Below, in pieces: positions 35,291 to 47,288 of a stretch of 64,000 nucleotides of DNA (position 1 is the first letter of the stretch; every line of letters begins with the position of its first letter). This stretch comes from Pseudofabraea citricarpa (Eukaryota > Ascomycota > Leotiomycetes > Helotiales > Dermateaceae): positions 496,001 to 560,000 of the forward strand of contig JAPWGK010000005.1 of assembly GCA_029641185.1 (NCBI GenBank), written 5' to 3'. The position numbers were made by a program, and so were the translations under genes. The notes beneath the pieces were generated by a model. It saw only the letters and a list, made by a program, of their open reading frames with translations, was not told the DNA's origin and did no database searches.

Positions 35291-36483
35291 AAAATGCTTG
35301 TTCACGCTATTCTTTCACTAAGAGAAAGAAGTCCCATATGAATTGGTTGGAACATCTGGATTTAAATGCAAACACTTTGATCTAGTACCTAACACTATTA
35401 GTTGACTGCGTTTCTGAATCTAATCGAGGTTTTACTGCCAATGCCTTTTAAGTCGTGGTTGTATAACATCTGGGGGTTTTTTTCTCTCCACAACTGTTCA
35501 TGTCCCTGAACATTTATGTGGCATTAGACTACCTGGAACAACTTTGGAATCTTGTGGCTGAATGTCATAGATATTTGGCAAATTATCTCACTCGCGACTT
35601 TTTCTTCTTTTATTTTCTCGTATTTTATTTTCTCCTCTATAGGAGTACATCGCCATTGCTTTCTCAGCGGAGTCATAAGGCCGAATATTTGATATGTAGA
35701 TTCAATCAAATAATAAAACTATAAAGAGCGATATCGATCTTTTATGTTGAATGCCGTACATAACATTAGCTATTTTGTGCACGTCACCCTTTAAGCGAGC
35801 AAAGGGAGGAAACTGGGAGTCTGGTTTTGAAAAATGGAGATATACCAGGGCCCGTAGAAAAATTCACAGGATCGTATGTCCTAGACTTTTCGGCAACGCG
35901 AGTGCCTTTTGATTCTCCGGCTCGGAAGCAGGGGTATGGATAACTTCATGTTTCATGTAATCCTCTCTGTACTCCAGGAATTATTGAGAGTAATCGTCGC
36001 TAAACTCGCCATGGGGACGTTTAGGAGCCATCCTCTGCTTTCATGCAAGAAAGATCTGCGAGATGAAAATCGAGACACCAAGGCCTTACTCCAGGAAGCA
36101 TGAATATTTAAGAAGGCAGGATTTGGTGCTCAAACGTGGTGTCTTGTCCCAATCAGAATAAGCTTTTCCCGAAAAACTCTATCTATCACTGCCGAGCACG
36201 TTAAGCGGCAAATCACTTCTCTTATCCCAGCAACCCGACAAATAAACTCTGCTTGACTTCAAAAGCCGTTAGGCCGCCCTTCCGCCAGGCGGGAAACGAA
36301 ATGAGAGCTGCGCAAAAAGGATGAATCCTTACGAGTCGAAGTCCGAAACCCGGCAGGGCCGAACAAAGGAGAGAAGATCGAGGATAAATACCTAGCAATA
36401 GAACTTAGGGTAACATCACCACCGCAAAGGCAACCACTTTCTTTAACATCCTACTTTCTTTGAAAAGGTTCACTCTCTTTAAA
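35291..36483. other. Intergenic and promoter of the secreted hydrolase
   Basis: No gene is seen. The stretch contains several T-rich tracts and, close to the hydrolase start, a pyrimidine-rich leader. Confidence 0.4.
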
Positions 36484-38184
36484 ATGCCTTCTGTTCGTAA
36501 CATCCTCGTGGCCGCAGTCAATTTCTCGGTTCTTGTCAACGGCTTGACATGGACATCATGTGGCACGGGTGTAGAGTGCGCAACGCTCGAAGTTGCTCTC
36601 GAGTATGGCGACACCACATCAACAGAAAAGGCGAGCATCGCACTCGCTCGGTATAATGCTACTGTGGCAGCAAGCGAGCGACTTGGATCTCTCTTGATCA
36701 ATCCTGGTGGACCTGGTGCTTCTGGTGTTGGATTTGTGACTGCTGGTGCCGGAGCTGCTGTCTCTACATTAACTGGTGGCCTTTATGATGTTATTGGATG
36801 GGATCCACGTGGAACGGGAGCTTCGAGCCCTGTGCTACAATGCTTCCCAAATGCTAGTGCCGAGTACGACTTCAACAACGCCTTTCCATCGGCTCCAAAT
36901 CTCTGGCTTGGACAGTTCTCAAATGCTAGTGCCGATGCTGCTGTCAGCTCTGCTATTGGCACCTTCGACACTTCTGTTGCTGCTCTCGCCGATGCTTGTG
37001 TCGCCCAAAAGTCTTCTGCTCTTTTCACCTCAACCGCTGCATATGTTGTACGAGATATGGCAGCAATTGTGGATGAGTTGGATGGAACCTCCGCCAAGCT
37101 CAATTACTGGGGTTTTTCGTATGGAACCATCTTTCTTGCCGAGTTCATTCAGACATTCCCTGCTCGTGTAGGAAGAGTTATGGCCGACGGTGTTTTTGAC
37201 GCCAAGGCAAATGCCGAGACATATGTTACCCAACTTCCAAACGATCAGGTCAGCGTTCGCGCTTCACTCAATGACTTCGCCGCCTTCTGTACTACTGCTG
37301 GAAGCGAGGGATGCTCTTTTGCCGCCGCTCCTACTGGAGTCACAGATTCAGTGGCTACTAGACTTGACAACATAATGGAAGATCTATTCAACAACCCGAT
37401 CGTCGCTTCTGGTCTCACTATTAGCTTGGACATTCTCAGCCCAACACTTGCTTCTCTTCTTAGAGTCCCAACCACCTGGAAGTCGCTTGCGTCAGTTCTG
37501 TCTGGTCTCGAGACCCGTGATGCCACTGCTTTAATCTCGCTACTTGGATCATTAGCAGCTGCTGAGCCTACTGATGGCTCAGCACCAGGTGTTGGCACGC
37601 TCGCTGTTTACCCTCTAGGATGTGTTGATAATGCTGCATCCGATAAAATTACTCTGGATGAGGTTGTCACTCTCACAAAGGAGATCTCGATCGCCGAGGA
37701 CACTCCATTACTCAGTGCTGGGCTGATCCCAATCACATTCTGCCGCAACTTCCCTGCCACTCGTCCTCTCGTCCCCAATGTGGGTGCCAGTTTGATGGCA
37801 GAGACAGACACCTTACTTGCAGCCGCAAAGACACCAATATTAATTGTTCAACCCGAGAATGATCCTACCACACCTCTCAAGTCTGCACAAGCACTCCGAG
37901 ACCTGCTTCCAAATTCATCGACGCTTGCAATCCGTGGAGGAAGTGGACATACCACTATCTCACACGCATCGCTTGGGATGGCCAAGGTTATCTCGGAATT
38001 TTTCATCAGCGGGACAATGCCAACCGATGGAGCTCGTTTCGCGGTGGATCAAAATCTTTTCCCTACAGCTGCGGCGAGTGGTTTAGTCACACCCGCAGCC
38101 TTCAATGGAACTTACTCTACAGAAGAGCAAAGTTTCTTGACAGCAACATATAACATTGGAATTGCCTTCTTGTCAATTGGATAA
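36484..38184 (+). CDS. Secreted alpha/beta hydrolase, TAP-like (S33) peptidase, 566 aa
   Basis: I start at MPSVRNILVAAVNFS because this gives a typical signal peptide. An in-frame ATG lies 24 nt upstream (36460). The oxyanion region reads LLINPGGPGASG, the second core motif GWDPRGTG, and the nucleophile elbow WGFSYGT (Ser about residue 212). The acid lies in QPENDPTTP and the His in GGSGHTT. The order matches tripeptidyl-aminopeptidase-like hydrolases, which release short peptides from protein N termini. Several N-x-S/T sites fit a secreted glycoprotein. It is a single uninterrupted frame with clean codon use and looks functional. Confidence 0.9.
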   Translation: MPSVRNILVAAVNFSVLVNGLTWTSCGTGVECATLEVALEYGDTTSTEKASIALARYNATVAASERLGSLLINPGGPGASGVGFVTAGAGAAVSTLTGGLYDVIGWDPRGTGASSPVLQCFPNASAEYDFNNAFPSAPNLWLGQFSNASADAAVSSAIGTFDTSVAALADACVAQKSSALFTSTAAYVVRDMAAIVDELDGTSAKLNYWGFSYGTIFLAEFIQTFPARVGRVMADGVFDAKANAETYVTQLPNDQVSVRASLNDFAAFCTTAGSEGCSFAAAPTGVTDSVATRLDNIMEDLFNNPIVASGLTISLDILSPTLASLLRVPTTWKSLASVLSGLETRDATALISLLGSLAAAEPTDGSAPGVGTLAVYPLGCVDNAASDKITLDEVVTLTKEISIAEDTPLLSAGLIPITFCRNFPATRPLVPNVGASLMAETDTLLAAAKTPILIVQPENDPTTPLKSAQALRDLLPNSSTLAIRGGSGHTTISHASLGMAKVISEFFISGTMPTDGARFAVDQNLFPTAAASGLVTPAAFNGTYSTEEQSFLTATYNIGIAFLSIG

Positions 38185-38502
38185 ATAGTTGTAGTTCCAT
38201 AGACAGAAAATGTTAATTATTAGCGATCAAACAGATCTATAGCATAAATCTTTGTGAAATGATGAATAGCAAAATAGACAACATTAAGAATACCAAGTGG
38301 TCAATCAAATTCTGATCAGTCAAGCGACAAGCTAAGATTCGAAAGAGGAAAAAAGTCATCTCAACATCTTAATTATCCATGTAACAAGCTATCTGGGTAG
38401 AGGCATAGCAGCTATATAATCAACAATGACATGCCAGGTTTGTTAATCCTCAACTGCGTTGACCATTTGCAGTATGTTGTACTTGAATTGCTAGAGGTTG
38501 TG

Positions 38503-39294
38503 TTATGTGTCCAAAACACCAACTGGGTTGTTTCTACAAAATGGTCTTCCAGATCTTGCGGATGACTGCGTTGTCTCTATAAACCCAGGTTCCATGTATT
38601 GGAGAATCATGCGAGTGCAGTGTAGTGTGTGACCATAGGATAATATATCCTCATCGACAGGTTTGTTTTTGAGAACAGCGTGATGCAGTCGAAGCCAAAG
38701 ATACAGGCAGTGCTTCAAATGATAGTTATTGTCGGGATATATCTTGTCAAACTCTCCTTGTATGGATTTGTCGGGCGAGAAGGTCTGAGTGTGTTTGATA
38801 TCGGCGTACCAAGTGAAATTAACCTGAGGTTCAGTCATCATGCCCTCGAGAACTTCCTGATCAAAATACTCCGGTGAATACCAGCGGGATGCCATGACAT
38901 CAAATTTGCAACCCATTGCCTTAGCCTCCTTCCAGTTATTCCCACATTGCGTACCTTCCGTATCAATTCCTTCAATTTTACCCAAAGCCTCTGCTGTATG
39001 AGTCACAAGAGCACCATCGGGAGTTTCAACTGGGCCAGAGTGAGAATGCATGTTGTTGATTCGTGTTTTCTGGATGCGTTCAGAGATAACACCTAGGAAA
39101 ACGCCAGAAGAGAATATGGCAATGACGAGGACTACAGTTATGAGGAGCCTTTTAATGGATAACGACTCCTTCCAAGCCAGCCATGTAGGATTACTATGCT
39201 GATCTAGCAAAGCAACTTCAGGGTCCTCTACAGTAGGAACATTCTCGAACAGTTCGTCTTTGGGTGAAGGCAAGTACCCATACTGATAGCCCAT
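38503..39294 (-). CDS. Single-pass membrane protein with HxxHC-type motifs, 263 aa
   Basis: A cytosolic-type N terminus (to about 47) leads into one transmembrane helix (about 50-70, LLITVVLVIAIFSSGVFLG). A conserved block begins CGNNWKEAKAMGCKFDVMAS. Downstream come WYADIKHTQTFS, HLKHCLYLWLRLHHA and YGHTLHC. The spaced His and Cys pairs recall the HxxHC pattern of UstYa-type oxidases (DUF3328), but the CG...GC block marks a distinct fungal family of unknown function. Its paralogue lies 863 nt away, transcribed divergently. C-terminal Cys and Asn positions are unremarkable. Confidence 0.75.
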   Translation of the reverse strand: MGYQYGYLPSPKDELFENVPTVEDPEVALLDQHSNPTWLAWKESLSIKRLLITVVLVIAIFSSGVFLGVISERIQKTRINNMHSHSGPVETPDGALVTHTAEALGKIEGIDTEGTQCGNNWKEAKAMGCKFDVMASRWYSPEYFDQEVLEGMMTEPQVNFTWYADIKHTQTFSPDKSIQGEFDKIYPDNNYHLKHCLYLWLRLHHAVLKNKPVDEDILSYGHTLHCTRMILQYMEPGFIETTQSSARSGRPFCRNNPVGVLDT

Positions 39295-40156
39295 AGTGAC
39301 TCGCTAAGGAAAATTCCTTTGAACACTCAGTTAGAGATTCACTCACTGCCGCTATTTTGGGGTTACTGTAAGTTGAAAAGAGGCTGACTTACAAGCAAAA
39401 GTGATGTCTTCGTCAACATTCAAATCAGAAAAATGCAGTCGTTCAATAATCCAAGATTGAAGGTTTACTGGACATAGAACACAAGAGCCCTAAATTTGGA
39501 ACCGATATTTAGTCAGTGGGTGGGACGGTGCAAAGGCAGACACATCTATCTCCAAGCAAGAATGTTGGCGTTTTCTACACTAGCTTTTCCCAAAGCCTCA
39601 TGGCTTGCATATCCCTTCAGTTTGCACCCCGGTTAAACAGATAAGGAGCTTTTCAAACCCGGTGCGATGCATATTGAGTGAATGTGACTTGACAGGCTTC
39701 TTGGCCTGCCCGTGGCCCCTGTCAACCCAAATGTTGGATTCTACCTCGGACTATCCACACCCGAGCTGAATAGACGGCACTAGATATGCGGATTCATGTT
39801 GGATGTGACTACGATTTGATTGCCTCTTTAAGGTTTGCATGATTTACTTGAATTTGCTATTAATTATTGAGAAATCCTGGAATCTGTCGTCAAACTGACA
39901 TCCTCCAAAATCCATCCAACTTTGTCCACGTTTGAGTTTTCCATTGTGATTTTAGATCATTCTCCAATTTTTCTGCTCAAATATTTTGTGTGCTTCTCAG
40001 ATCGCACACAGACAGTGTTTGGTTCAGTGATAACCTGGCTGCTAGTCACTATGTTCTTTGGTACCAAGTCGCAATACGGGTGAGACTGTTTTCATTGGAA
40101 AGATCCTGGATTTTTATTGCTAACGCCTTAAAAAAAATAACGATGGAAAAGGTCTG
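39295..40156. other. Divergent promoter between two paralogues
   Basis: This 862-nt region separates two head-to-head members of the same family and could drive both. No specific binding site is recognised. Confidence 0.45.
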
Positions 40157-40831
40157 ATGAGGGCCGACGAGGAAGGGAAGTCGCTGGTTGAGTCAAGTGG
40201 GTTGAAAGACTCGGTCTCTCCACTATTTCTCAGGCGACAGAGTTCAAAACACTGGCGATGCTCCGGAATACTTCTCCTCGTTAAGGACTTGCTTTTACTT
40301 TGCCTAGCAATTCCAACAGCAATTAGTCTACTACTTCAAAATGGTATTCGTTCCCAGCTCGGCGTACAACAAAACGGATACAATCTCGAACTGCCCAAGT
40401 CCTGCGACTGTGGTAACTCGACCGCAGAAGCCCGCACCCTGGGATGCAAATACGACTCTCTTGCCTCTGCATGGTTACCAGAACATTGTCGTGATGATGA
40501 GCTCACGGCTGAATTTGAGCAATCTGGCGATGGGCCCAACGGGACTTGGTTATACTGGGCCGACACCAAGCATACTCAAACTCTTTCTCTCGACGAGATC
40601 GCAGCCATGGCAGACAATCTAGGCATGCGCTTCCATATGAGCAACCATTGGCATGTCATACACTGCATTTTTTATTGGAGGAAGGAGCACCGCTTTAGGT
40701 TCAACAATAAAATGGTTGAGCCGCGTTCTGATAATGAAAGGCACATTAAACATTGCGGTGATGTTTTTCTGTATGGTGCCTATGGAACGATTTCTGGGGT
40801 CTCTCTTAACACGGATCAGCATACAGGCTAA
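40157..40831 (+). CDS. Paralogous single-pass membrane protein, 224 aa
   Basis: It shares the order of the gene at 38503: a hydrophobic segment (about 38-62, GILLLVKDLLLLCLAIPTAI), then CDCGNSTAEARTLGCKYDSLASAW, written here as family block CG...GC...W, then YWADTKHTQTLS, HWHVIHCIFYW and HIKHC. The N terminus is shorter and the C-terminal half has diverged. The pair probably arose by inverted duplication. Function is unknown. An oxidase-like role is conceivable from the His/Cys motifs but is only inference. Confidence 0.7.
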   Translation: MRADEEGKSLVESSGLKDSVSPLFLRRQSSKHWRCSGILLLVKDLLLLCLAIPTAISLLLQNGIRSQLGVQQNGYNLELPKSCDCGNSTAEARTLGCKYDSLASAWLPEHCRDDELTAEFEQSGDGPNGTWLYWADTKHTQTLSLDEIAAMADNLGMRFHMSNHWHVIHCIFYWRKEHRFRFNNKMVEPRSDNERHIKHCGDVFLYGAYGTISGVSLNTDQHTG

Positions 40832-41472
40832 GTCTGTCGATCACAATAATTTAGTTGCTTTGTCGTTAGAAGCCCCGTATTTGGCTGCATACCTCTAAAT
40901 ATTGCTAGCCATGCACAAGCAGGTAGTAAAAGTCTAATACAAATGCTGTGCGACCAGAATTTGAAGTTCAACATATGTGAAATCGATAAACCAGGCAATT
41001 CAGGACCGCCAAGTCCCTTGTTAATGCTGGATAGGCGAAGAAGGAAATAATGGGTAAGTTGGCACTAATAGGCTAATGATTGCAAGAAGCGGCGAGTGGT
41101 GGAGGTCTTATCTGATAAAAGGCACAGCGAATAAGCGACGAGGAGCGGTTCCCAGCCGGAATTTTACGATGGTTGTTCCCCGCTGAAGCTTGTCTCTACT
41201 TGGAAGGTTCTTGGGATGCTTAACTTGTGGTGTGGTCGTTCATTGGGTGTACCGAAAGATCCGAATCTTCTAAAAATATAAAAGGTCAAATGATCTTATA
41301 CAAGCACTACACTTCACTCTTCAACTCTCTCTTGTAAATAAATTCATACTTCTTCCAATATATACGGAGTTTCTATCGAACTACAGCACAATTGTACCAG
41401 CCAATATTTCTGCCTTGTTCGTATCTTTCTTAGTTCAACTGCGGGGATGCGGCAGAACATTAATAGAGGTAC
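40832..41472. other. Promoter region of the ankyrin gene
   Basis: No gene is seen. A TATA-like AATATAAAAGG lies at about 41275, followed by a pyrimidine-rich stretch with CTCTTCAACTCTCTCTTG, a common layout upstream of fungal genes. Confidence 0.45.
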
Positions 41473-42558
41473 ATGTTCCACGCAATCTATCAGCTGAGCG
41501 GTAACATAACTTGTCCAGAAAATTCAGCACAATACCAAGTAAAGCATCCAAGTGCAGATGCTACCTGGGACCCATCCATGCAACCCGACGAGGCAGACGA
41601 GGAGCCTGGCTACACCGAGCTACAGCTGGCATCTCGATCAGGAGACTTGCAGCGTGTGATTACTATCTTGTCCGAGCATCAAAGTAAGGAAGAAAAGGCA
41701 ACTGTCGTCAACACACCACCTGTGGGGTTTCATGGTCGGACAGCGCTGCAGGCCGCCTGCAAAGGTGGGCACGAAGACGTCGTCAAGGTTCTGTTGGCTG
41801 CTGGAGCTGATATCCACGCAGCTGGAGGCAACAACACTTACAAAAACGCATTTGAAGAAGCCTGCAGCGCTGGCAATATAAACGCCTTTCATATGCTCCT
41901 TGATGCGGGTGCCATCGTCAACCCTATCAGTGTGACCAGATATGGAGGGCGGACGCCGGTGCAGGCTGCTGCTGAAGGCGGGCACCAATACATTGTGAAT
42001 CGTCTACTGGACAATGGAGCCAACATTAATGCACCCGCTTCGATAAGTTCTGGTGTGACGGCTTTGCAAGGTGCAGCTATGGGCCAGCACTTGAAAATGG
42101 TTGAACTACTGCTTGCTAAAGGCGCTGACATCAATGCCCCAGCAGGGAAATACAAGGGTTACACAGCACTACAAGGGGCGTGCCTCGGCGGCAATATGGA
42201 AATTGTGCATCTACTAATCCAGAACGCCGCTGATATCAATGCGCCCGGAAATATTCTCAACGGGGGCACTGCATTGCATGCCGCCGCTGCGGGTGGTCAC
42301 ATTGACGTTGTACAGAAATTGTTGGATGCTGGTGCTAATCCTAACAGTATGGCCGGGCGTTCAGGACAGACTCCATTGCAAAGTGCATCTCTAATCGGGC
42401 GAAAAGATATCGTGGAATTACTCAGAAAAGCTGGCGCCACTGGGCCAACAACCGGTGGCAAGATTTTGTTTCACGACTCCTATAGAGTCAAGATTGATCA
42501 ATTCAAGACTACAGTAGGCAGACTTGGATGGAATTCCAATCCAACTAAGGAAGTATAG
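41473..42558 (+). CDS. Ankyrin-repeat protein, 361 aa
   Basis: About seven ankyrin units are visible, with repeats of the form GxTALQxAxxGGHxxVVxxLLxxGADINAP (for example GRTALQAACKGGHEDVVKVL and GVTALQGAAMGQHLKMVELL). They run from about residue 50 to 325. There is no other domain, membrane helix or signal peptide. Met36 (MQPDEADEE) is an alternative start at 41578. Ankyrin arrays bind partner proteins, and no partner can be inferred. The consensus is well kept, so the gene appears functional. Confidence 0.88.
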   Translation: MFHAIYQLSGNITCPENSAQYQVKHPSADATWDPSMQPDEADEEPGYTELQLASRSGDLQRVITILSEHQSKEEKATVVNTPPVGFHGRTALQAACKGGHEDVVKVLLAAGADIHAAGGNNTYKNAFEEACSAGNINAFHMLLDAGAIVNPISVTRYGGRTPVQAAAEGGHQYIVNRLLDNGANINAPASISSGVTALQGAAMGQHLKMVELLLAKGADINAPAGKYKGYTALQGACLGGNMEIVHLLIQNAADINAPGNILNGGTALHAAAAGGHIDVVQKLLDAGANPNSMAGRSGQTPLQSASLIGRKDIVELLRKAGATGPTTGGKILFHDSYRVKIDQFKTTVGRLGWNSNPTKEV

Positions 42559-44850
42559 TCCTATCTAAGAACTCCTAAATGTATGAGAAGGCCTAGTTTC
42601 TCTTCCTTCGGTTGTGTGAAAGCTAATGAACCATAGCGAGTTGAATTGTAGATATACACACCTTGATTTGACATAGCTTACCTTTGAAAATACTTGATTC
42701 TATGACACAATTTGTGGAATCTGAATCTGTCCTTAGCCATCGATAGAAGGAATAGCCTCTTTTTGCACAGGCTTGATTACACCAAGAGAACAAAACAACT
42801 ATGCCGGTCGATGGAAGTATGTCCTCTTCTACAGGCTGGGTGGCTCCGAGAGAAAGGGATATCCCCGTTATATATCAGGGGTGTTTGAGAAGAAATGTGA
42901 TGGTATTCAAAATCCCAGCATGACTCGCAGGGCACTGTTTCTCGGTATCCACCTCGTTCGTTGGCCGGGGGTTTACTTTCATGTGAGCAATTGTGTACCC
43001 AAGTCCCTTCATTCCCCCTACCCACACACTCCCCCCTCCCATTCCCCATCCTCATAACCTCCCGTGCGTTGCCAGTTAGCTAGCTAGCTACCTGAGATTT
43101 AAAGCAGCCTATGTCATAAAGCCAGTAGAGCAATTCTAATATCCAATATTGTGATCTGACAGGCAGTGACAGCTGAGAAGTAGTCAGTGCAGTATACATA
43201 ATCTCGGGAATGACCAAAAAGCCAGCATAACAAGAGACTGACAGCTTTCTTGTTACCTATCAGTATTATATTTCAGGTTAAGTAGAGCTTTAACCGGTAA
43301 CATCAAGCACGCTCTATACCTGATCGCGCTCTCTCGCCGCAGTCCCTAGTGCTAAGGGTCGACTACATTCGCTGGCGCCTTTAGTGCTATAAACAAGAGA
43401 TACAGAGACTCTACCAAACTACAGTAGCTCAGCCAGATCATACAGTAACTTCTCATTGATGCTGACAGAGCTTGTGTTCTATCCATACTTCCTTTACAGC
43501 AGTACCTCGGGAGGGCTGTAATAAGCGAGGACTCACTGAGCCAGTCTCTTTCAGTCTGGTGCCCAAGTTATCGAGAGTATTGGCCATCTTAGGAAGATTT
43601 ACAAGTTCAAAACCAAGACGTTACATCAACCTTTATTCCTATTGGCTGGCTTTAGCCGGCATGGCTTGTCTTCATCATCGTCCAGCGGAGGGACTATGTC
43701 GATTTGAGAGGTAGGCTATATCCATATGTCAAAGCTTTTATATAAGAAGTAAACGTCAAGCACCGAAGATAATGGTAAATTAAATTACAGCGATCCTGAT
43801 TCCAATAGCGAAGATGATGAGTAGGGTCGTTTAAGCACGACCAAGCATAGCCGAAAGGACATCATATCTTTGTAGACGAGCAACACTTCCCGGCATACGA
43901 GAAAGAAGTACAGTCGAGGGGTTATTATACTATACACAATAAATCTGAGCCTCGGCATATCCATGGGGAATGCACAAAATATGGCGCCCGGCCCTGCTGT
44001 GTATATTGACTCTCTCCCTCCATTTTCACCTCGAACACGTCATCACGCCCGACTTATAAGGTAATGTGACGCCTGTTCGAGTTGCAGCAGTACAACGACC
44101 GGCTGGACCCTTCTATTGTCTGAAAACCCCCATGAACTGTGAATGGCCGGAGATACGGGAGACCTTCAATTATGGGTCGTTGGCAGCACGTCGTTGGTGG
44201 CACGTGTATGGCGTGATTCATGTAGCGCATCAAGAACAACAATGTTGGAATTGAAAGCAGCCTTGCTTACCTTCCCTCCTTTTACTAATTGGTGGAATTG
44301 ATAAGGCTTTCTAGGCAGATGCAATTCGTTGGTCCATGGTGACCGTTTGTAACCAGACCTGCATTGCTGCTTTTCCCACACATATTCCCACACCTTATCG
44401 CTTGCTGTCTGTGGCTTTCTGCTTGTGACGCATATTGGCTTTCTCCATTACTTAAACATTTTCGATGGCAACCAGAGTCCAGTGCTTTTTTCTCTCCACC
44501 CTTGGTTGCCATGTGACCGTTTGCTGTGACGCAATTCGACCTCCCATACCCTGCTCGGCCCCGATTCGTATGAGCGTGCATAACCGTATTCTCAGCCTGT
44601 TGATCTAATGCAAAGATAACAAGTACAGCCCTGAAGCGGAATAATAAGTCACGCCTCACTGACTGACCTTTAAAGGCTTTGGTTTCCCACATCCAACCGA
44701 ATCTTTCCGCAGTTTTCGAAAATCCACCGAGGCAAGTCACAGATTTTCACAGCCTTTACCAAAGCCCTTGATAAAATCTCCAAGTATGTCTGACAGTATG
44801 TATCGATTGCTTCAGGAACTCAATACTCACAACATATATTCAGACCTCAA
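42559..44850. other. No recognisable gene
   Basis: This 2.3-kb stretch holds short frames only and a (GCTA)n-like tract at about 43077-43091. I see no transposon ends. Confidence 0.45.
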
Positions 44851-45033
44851 ATGCCCAACGAGCATGACCAAGAAAGCTTGGCAAAGGAGCAAGCCGATGC
44901 TGCTAAGAAGGCCGAAGCTGAAAGACAGCGACGAGAGGACGCCGCGGCAGTCACGAAAGGGCTGAGCGATGAGACGACCATAAGACAGTTATCGTCGACT
45001 GGAGACGCCGCGAAGAAGAAAAGGGGAAAGTGA
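44851..45033 (+). CDS. Small charged helical protein, 60 aa or longer
   Basis: The frame MPNEHDQESLAKEQADAAKK continues with Lys/Glu/Ala-rich helix-forming sequence and ends AAKKKRGK. An upstream ATG (44786) followed by a GTATGT donor and an ATTCAG acceptor would make a first exon MSD, but the join falls in another frame. The start is therefore uncertain. Function is unknown. Confidence 0.35.
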   Translation: MPNEHDQESLAKEQADAAKKAEAERQRREDAAAVTKGLSDETTIRQLSSTGDAAKKKRGK

Positions 45034-45512
45034 TGTGGATGTTGATGCTCATCACAAATTCACAATGAGTTCCTGAGGCGGAGAAACTTCCTCTCTGTAT
45101 GTGGTCTGGTTAGCCTTACTAGCTTGAAGATTTTGGGAGATTTAAACATCGAGTAAGGCTTTGGCTACAAATGATATGTATTGCAGGTGATAGTATCGCA
45201 GTCTCAGGTTCTTGCCTCCCGGGTGGGTTCTCGTGAGTATCGTGATGTCGTTTTCGGTACTTGCTTGGTGGAGGGACAGGTGTCTGTTTGAGAAACTTAC
45301 AATGCGCTTTGAGATATACTTTCCAAAATTTGATTCATTCTTTTGGTGATGTTTTGATACTACATGTCCGAAGGTCACGTGTGACACCGATCATGCCTGC
45401 TTTTGTCATTGGTCCGATCCTCCTTAGCGCCTAGCGGCGGGTACGTTCCCTGGTTCCGTACGCTATCGGCAACTGGAAATAGCTTCTAACCTCACATCAA
45501 TCATCAGACTAG

Positions 45513-47288
45513 TTGATCCCTCGCAAATTCTTCCTTTCAACGTCTTCGAGATTAAACATGAATGGCACTACTTCAAAAACTGTACCAGTACCATCTGACC
45601 TCAAAGATCCAGCGAACGCGCCAGCGGACGTCTCAGCAGAAAAAGGGTCGGCATCAAAAGCACTCACCCTTCCACTTCTCCATGGCAGAACGACATTAGC
45701 TGAGGCTCTTGAAGAGGAGGAGAATATGCTCCTCCGCTTAGCATATCCTAGCCAACGCTTTGAATTCTTTCTTTGGGTCTTACAACACCGCAAAGATTTT
45801 GAAGATATCGTATCGTACCATCTATCCTTAGCCGCCAACGAGATTTGTCGATTTGGGGAAGTCGGAGAGTGGAAACACGGCAGTTTCAATGTTTGCATAC
45901 CGATATATATTGATAATTGGCGCAAGCCGTCACGAAGAAGAGTTCTGCTAAGGGTGCCTCTACCCTATAAAGTAGGAGAATCGACATATCCTGGTAACGC
46001 GAACGAGAAACTACGCACCGAAGCTGCCACCTTTGTCTGGATTGAGGATAATTGCCCCGATATCCCAATACCCTACTTATGGGGGTTTGGATTTCCAGGT
46101 GGCCAGAGTGTATAAATCCTCTTTCTAATGTTTCAATGTGACTGTGAAAACATATGCTAATCTAGTCAGTTTATAAGACCTGAAAACGCACCTTTCAGCA
46201 CGAGAATTATCTGGCATCTTCGACGTGCCATATCGTCCTTCTTAGGATCTCCCCTTCCTTGTCGATATATAAGCTACCGCCGTCCAAACATTTTGGGGCA
46301 TGGATATTTGATTATGGACTATATCGAGACATCAGATGCAGAGATGCTCTCTGAGACTTGGACTAGCCTTTGTCAAAGTCAAGACCTGCGGGTTAATCTC
46401 TTCCGGGATCTGTCTCGCATTATCCTTTCCTTGAGTCAGTTGCCTCTGCCACGTATTGGATCCTGGACTATAGATGAACGAGGTGTCTTAAGGCTAGCGA
46501 ATCGTCCATTGATTCACCAATTTCAATCCCTGGAAAATGAAGGCATTCCGACCAATATAGCGAGAAGTCTTACTTATACAACTGCAGACACATACTATAC
46601 TGATCTCCTAGCGTGTCATGATAATCGCATACGAAACCAACCAAACTCTATATTCGACGAACAAGACGGTCTCGCACAGATGGCGAATCTGTTCACGATG
46701 CGAGGACTTCTTCCCCACTTTACAAGCCGCGACCTTCGGCATGGACCATTTGTGTTTAATCTTACTGACCTGCATGGAAGCAATATTTTTGTCGACCGCG
46801 ATTGGCACATCAAATATATCATCGATCTTGAGTGGGCATGCTCGCTCCCTATAGAGATGCTGAATCTTCCGTATTGGATCACTAGTCGCGCGGTGGATGA
46901 GCTTGAAGGGGACGAGCATCAAAAATTCGAGAAAGCATACCAAGATTTCGCGGATATATTCGAGGAAGAGGAGGAAAAGTTCTCTCCCCCTTATGGCAGT
47001 GCTACATACCGCACAGATATCATAAGGAGAGGATGGAAGATTGGAAACTTCTGGTACTTCCATGCACTAAAAAGTCCAAAGGGGTTGTTCAACCTTTTCC
47101 GACATCACGTGCAGCCAATATTTGATTCGCGATCCGATACTTCCACGCCACATGACGACTTTACACGGATTGCATCACCTTATTGGGCTTCTGATACCCA
47201 AGAGACTATCGTCACAAAACTTGCGGACAAAATGAAGTATGAGCAAAAGTTGCGAGAATTGTTTGAGATGGGTGAGCCAGTCCAATAA
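45513..47288 (+). CDS. APH-fold phosphotransferase-like protein, 571 aa
   Basis: Exons 45513-46109 and 46170-47288 join in phase across a 60-nt intron. The second in-frame ATG at 45558 is an alternative start. The catalytic loop reads FNLTDLHGSNIFVD (Asp and Asn in place) and the metal-binding segment YIIDLEWACSLP, as in the large fungal group of aminoglycoside-phosphotransferase-fold proteins. An acidic patch (FEEEEEKF) lies near 470. The substrate is unknown and antibiotic resistance should not be assumed. No lesions are visible. Confidence 0.85.

Noticed and set aside
45513..47288. Antibiotic-resistance role for the APH-fold protein
   Set aside because: Fungal APH-fold families are large and mostly unrelated in function to aminoglycoside resistance.
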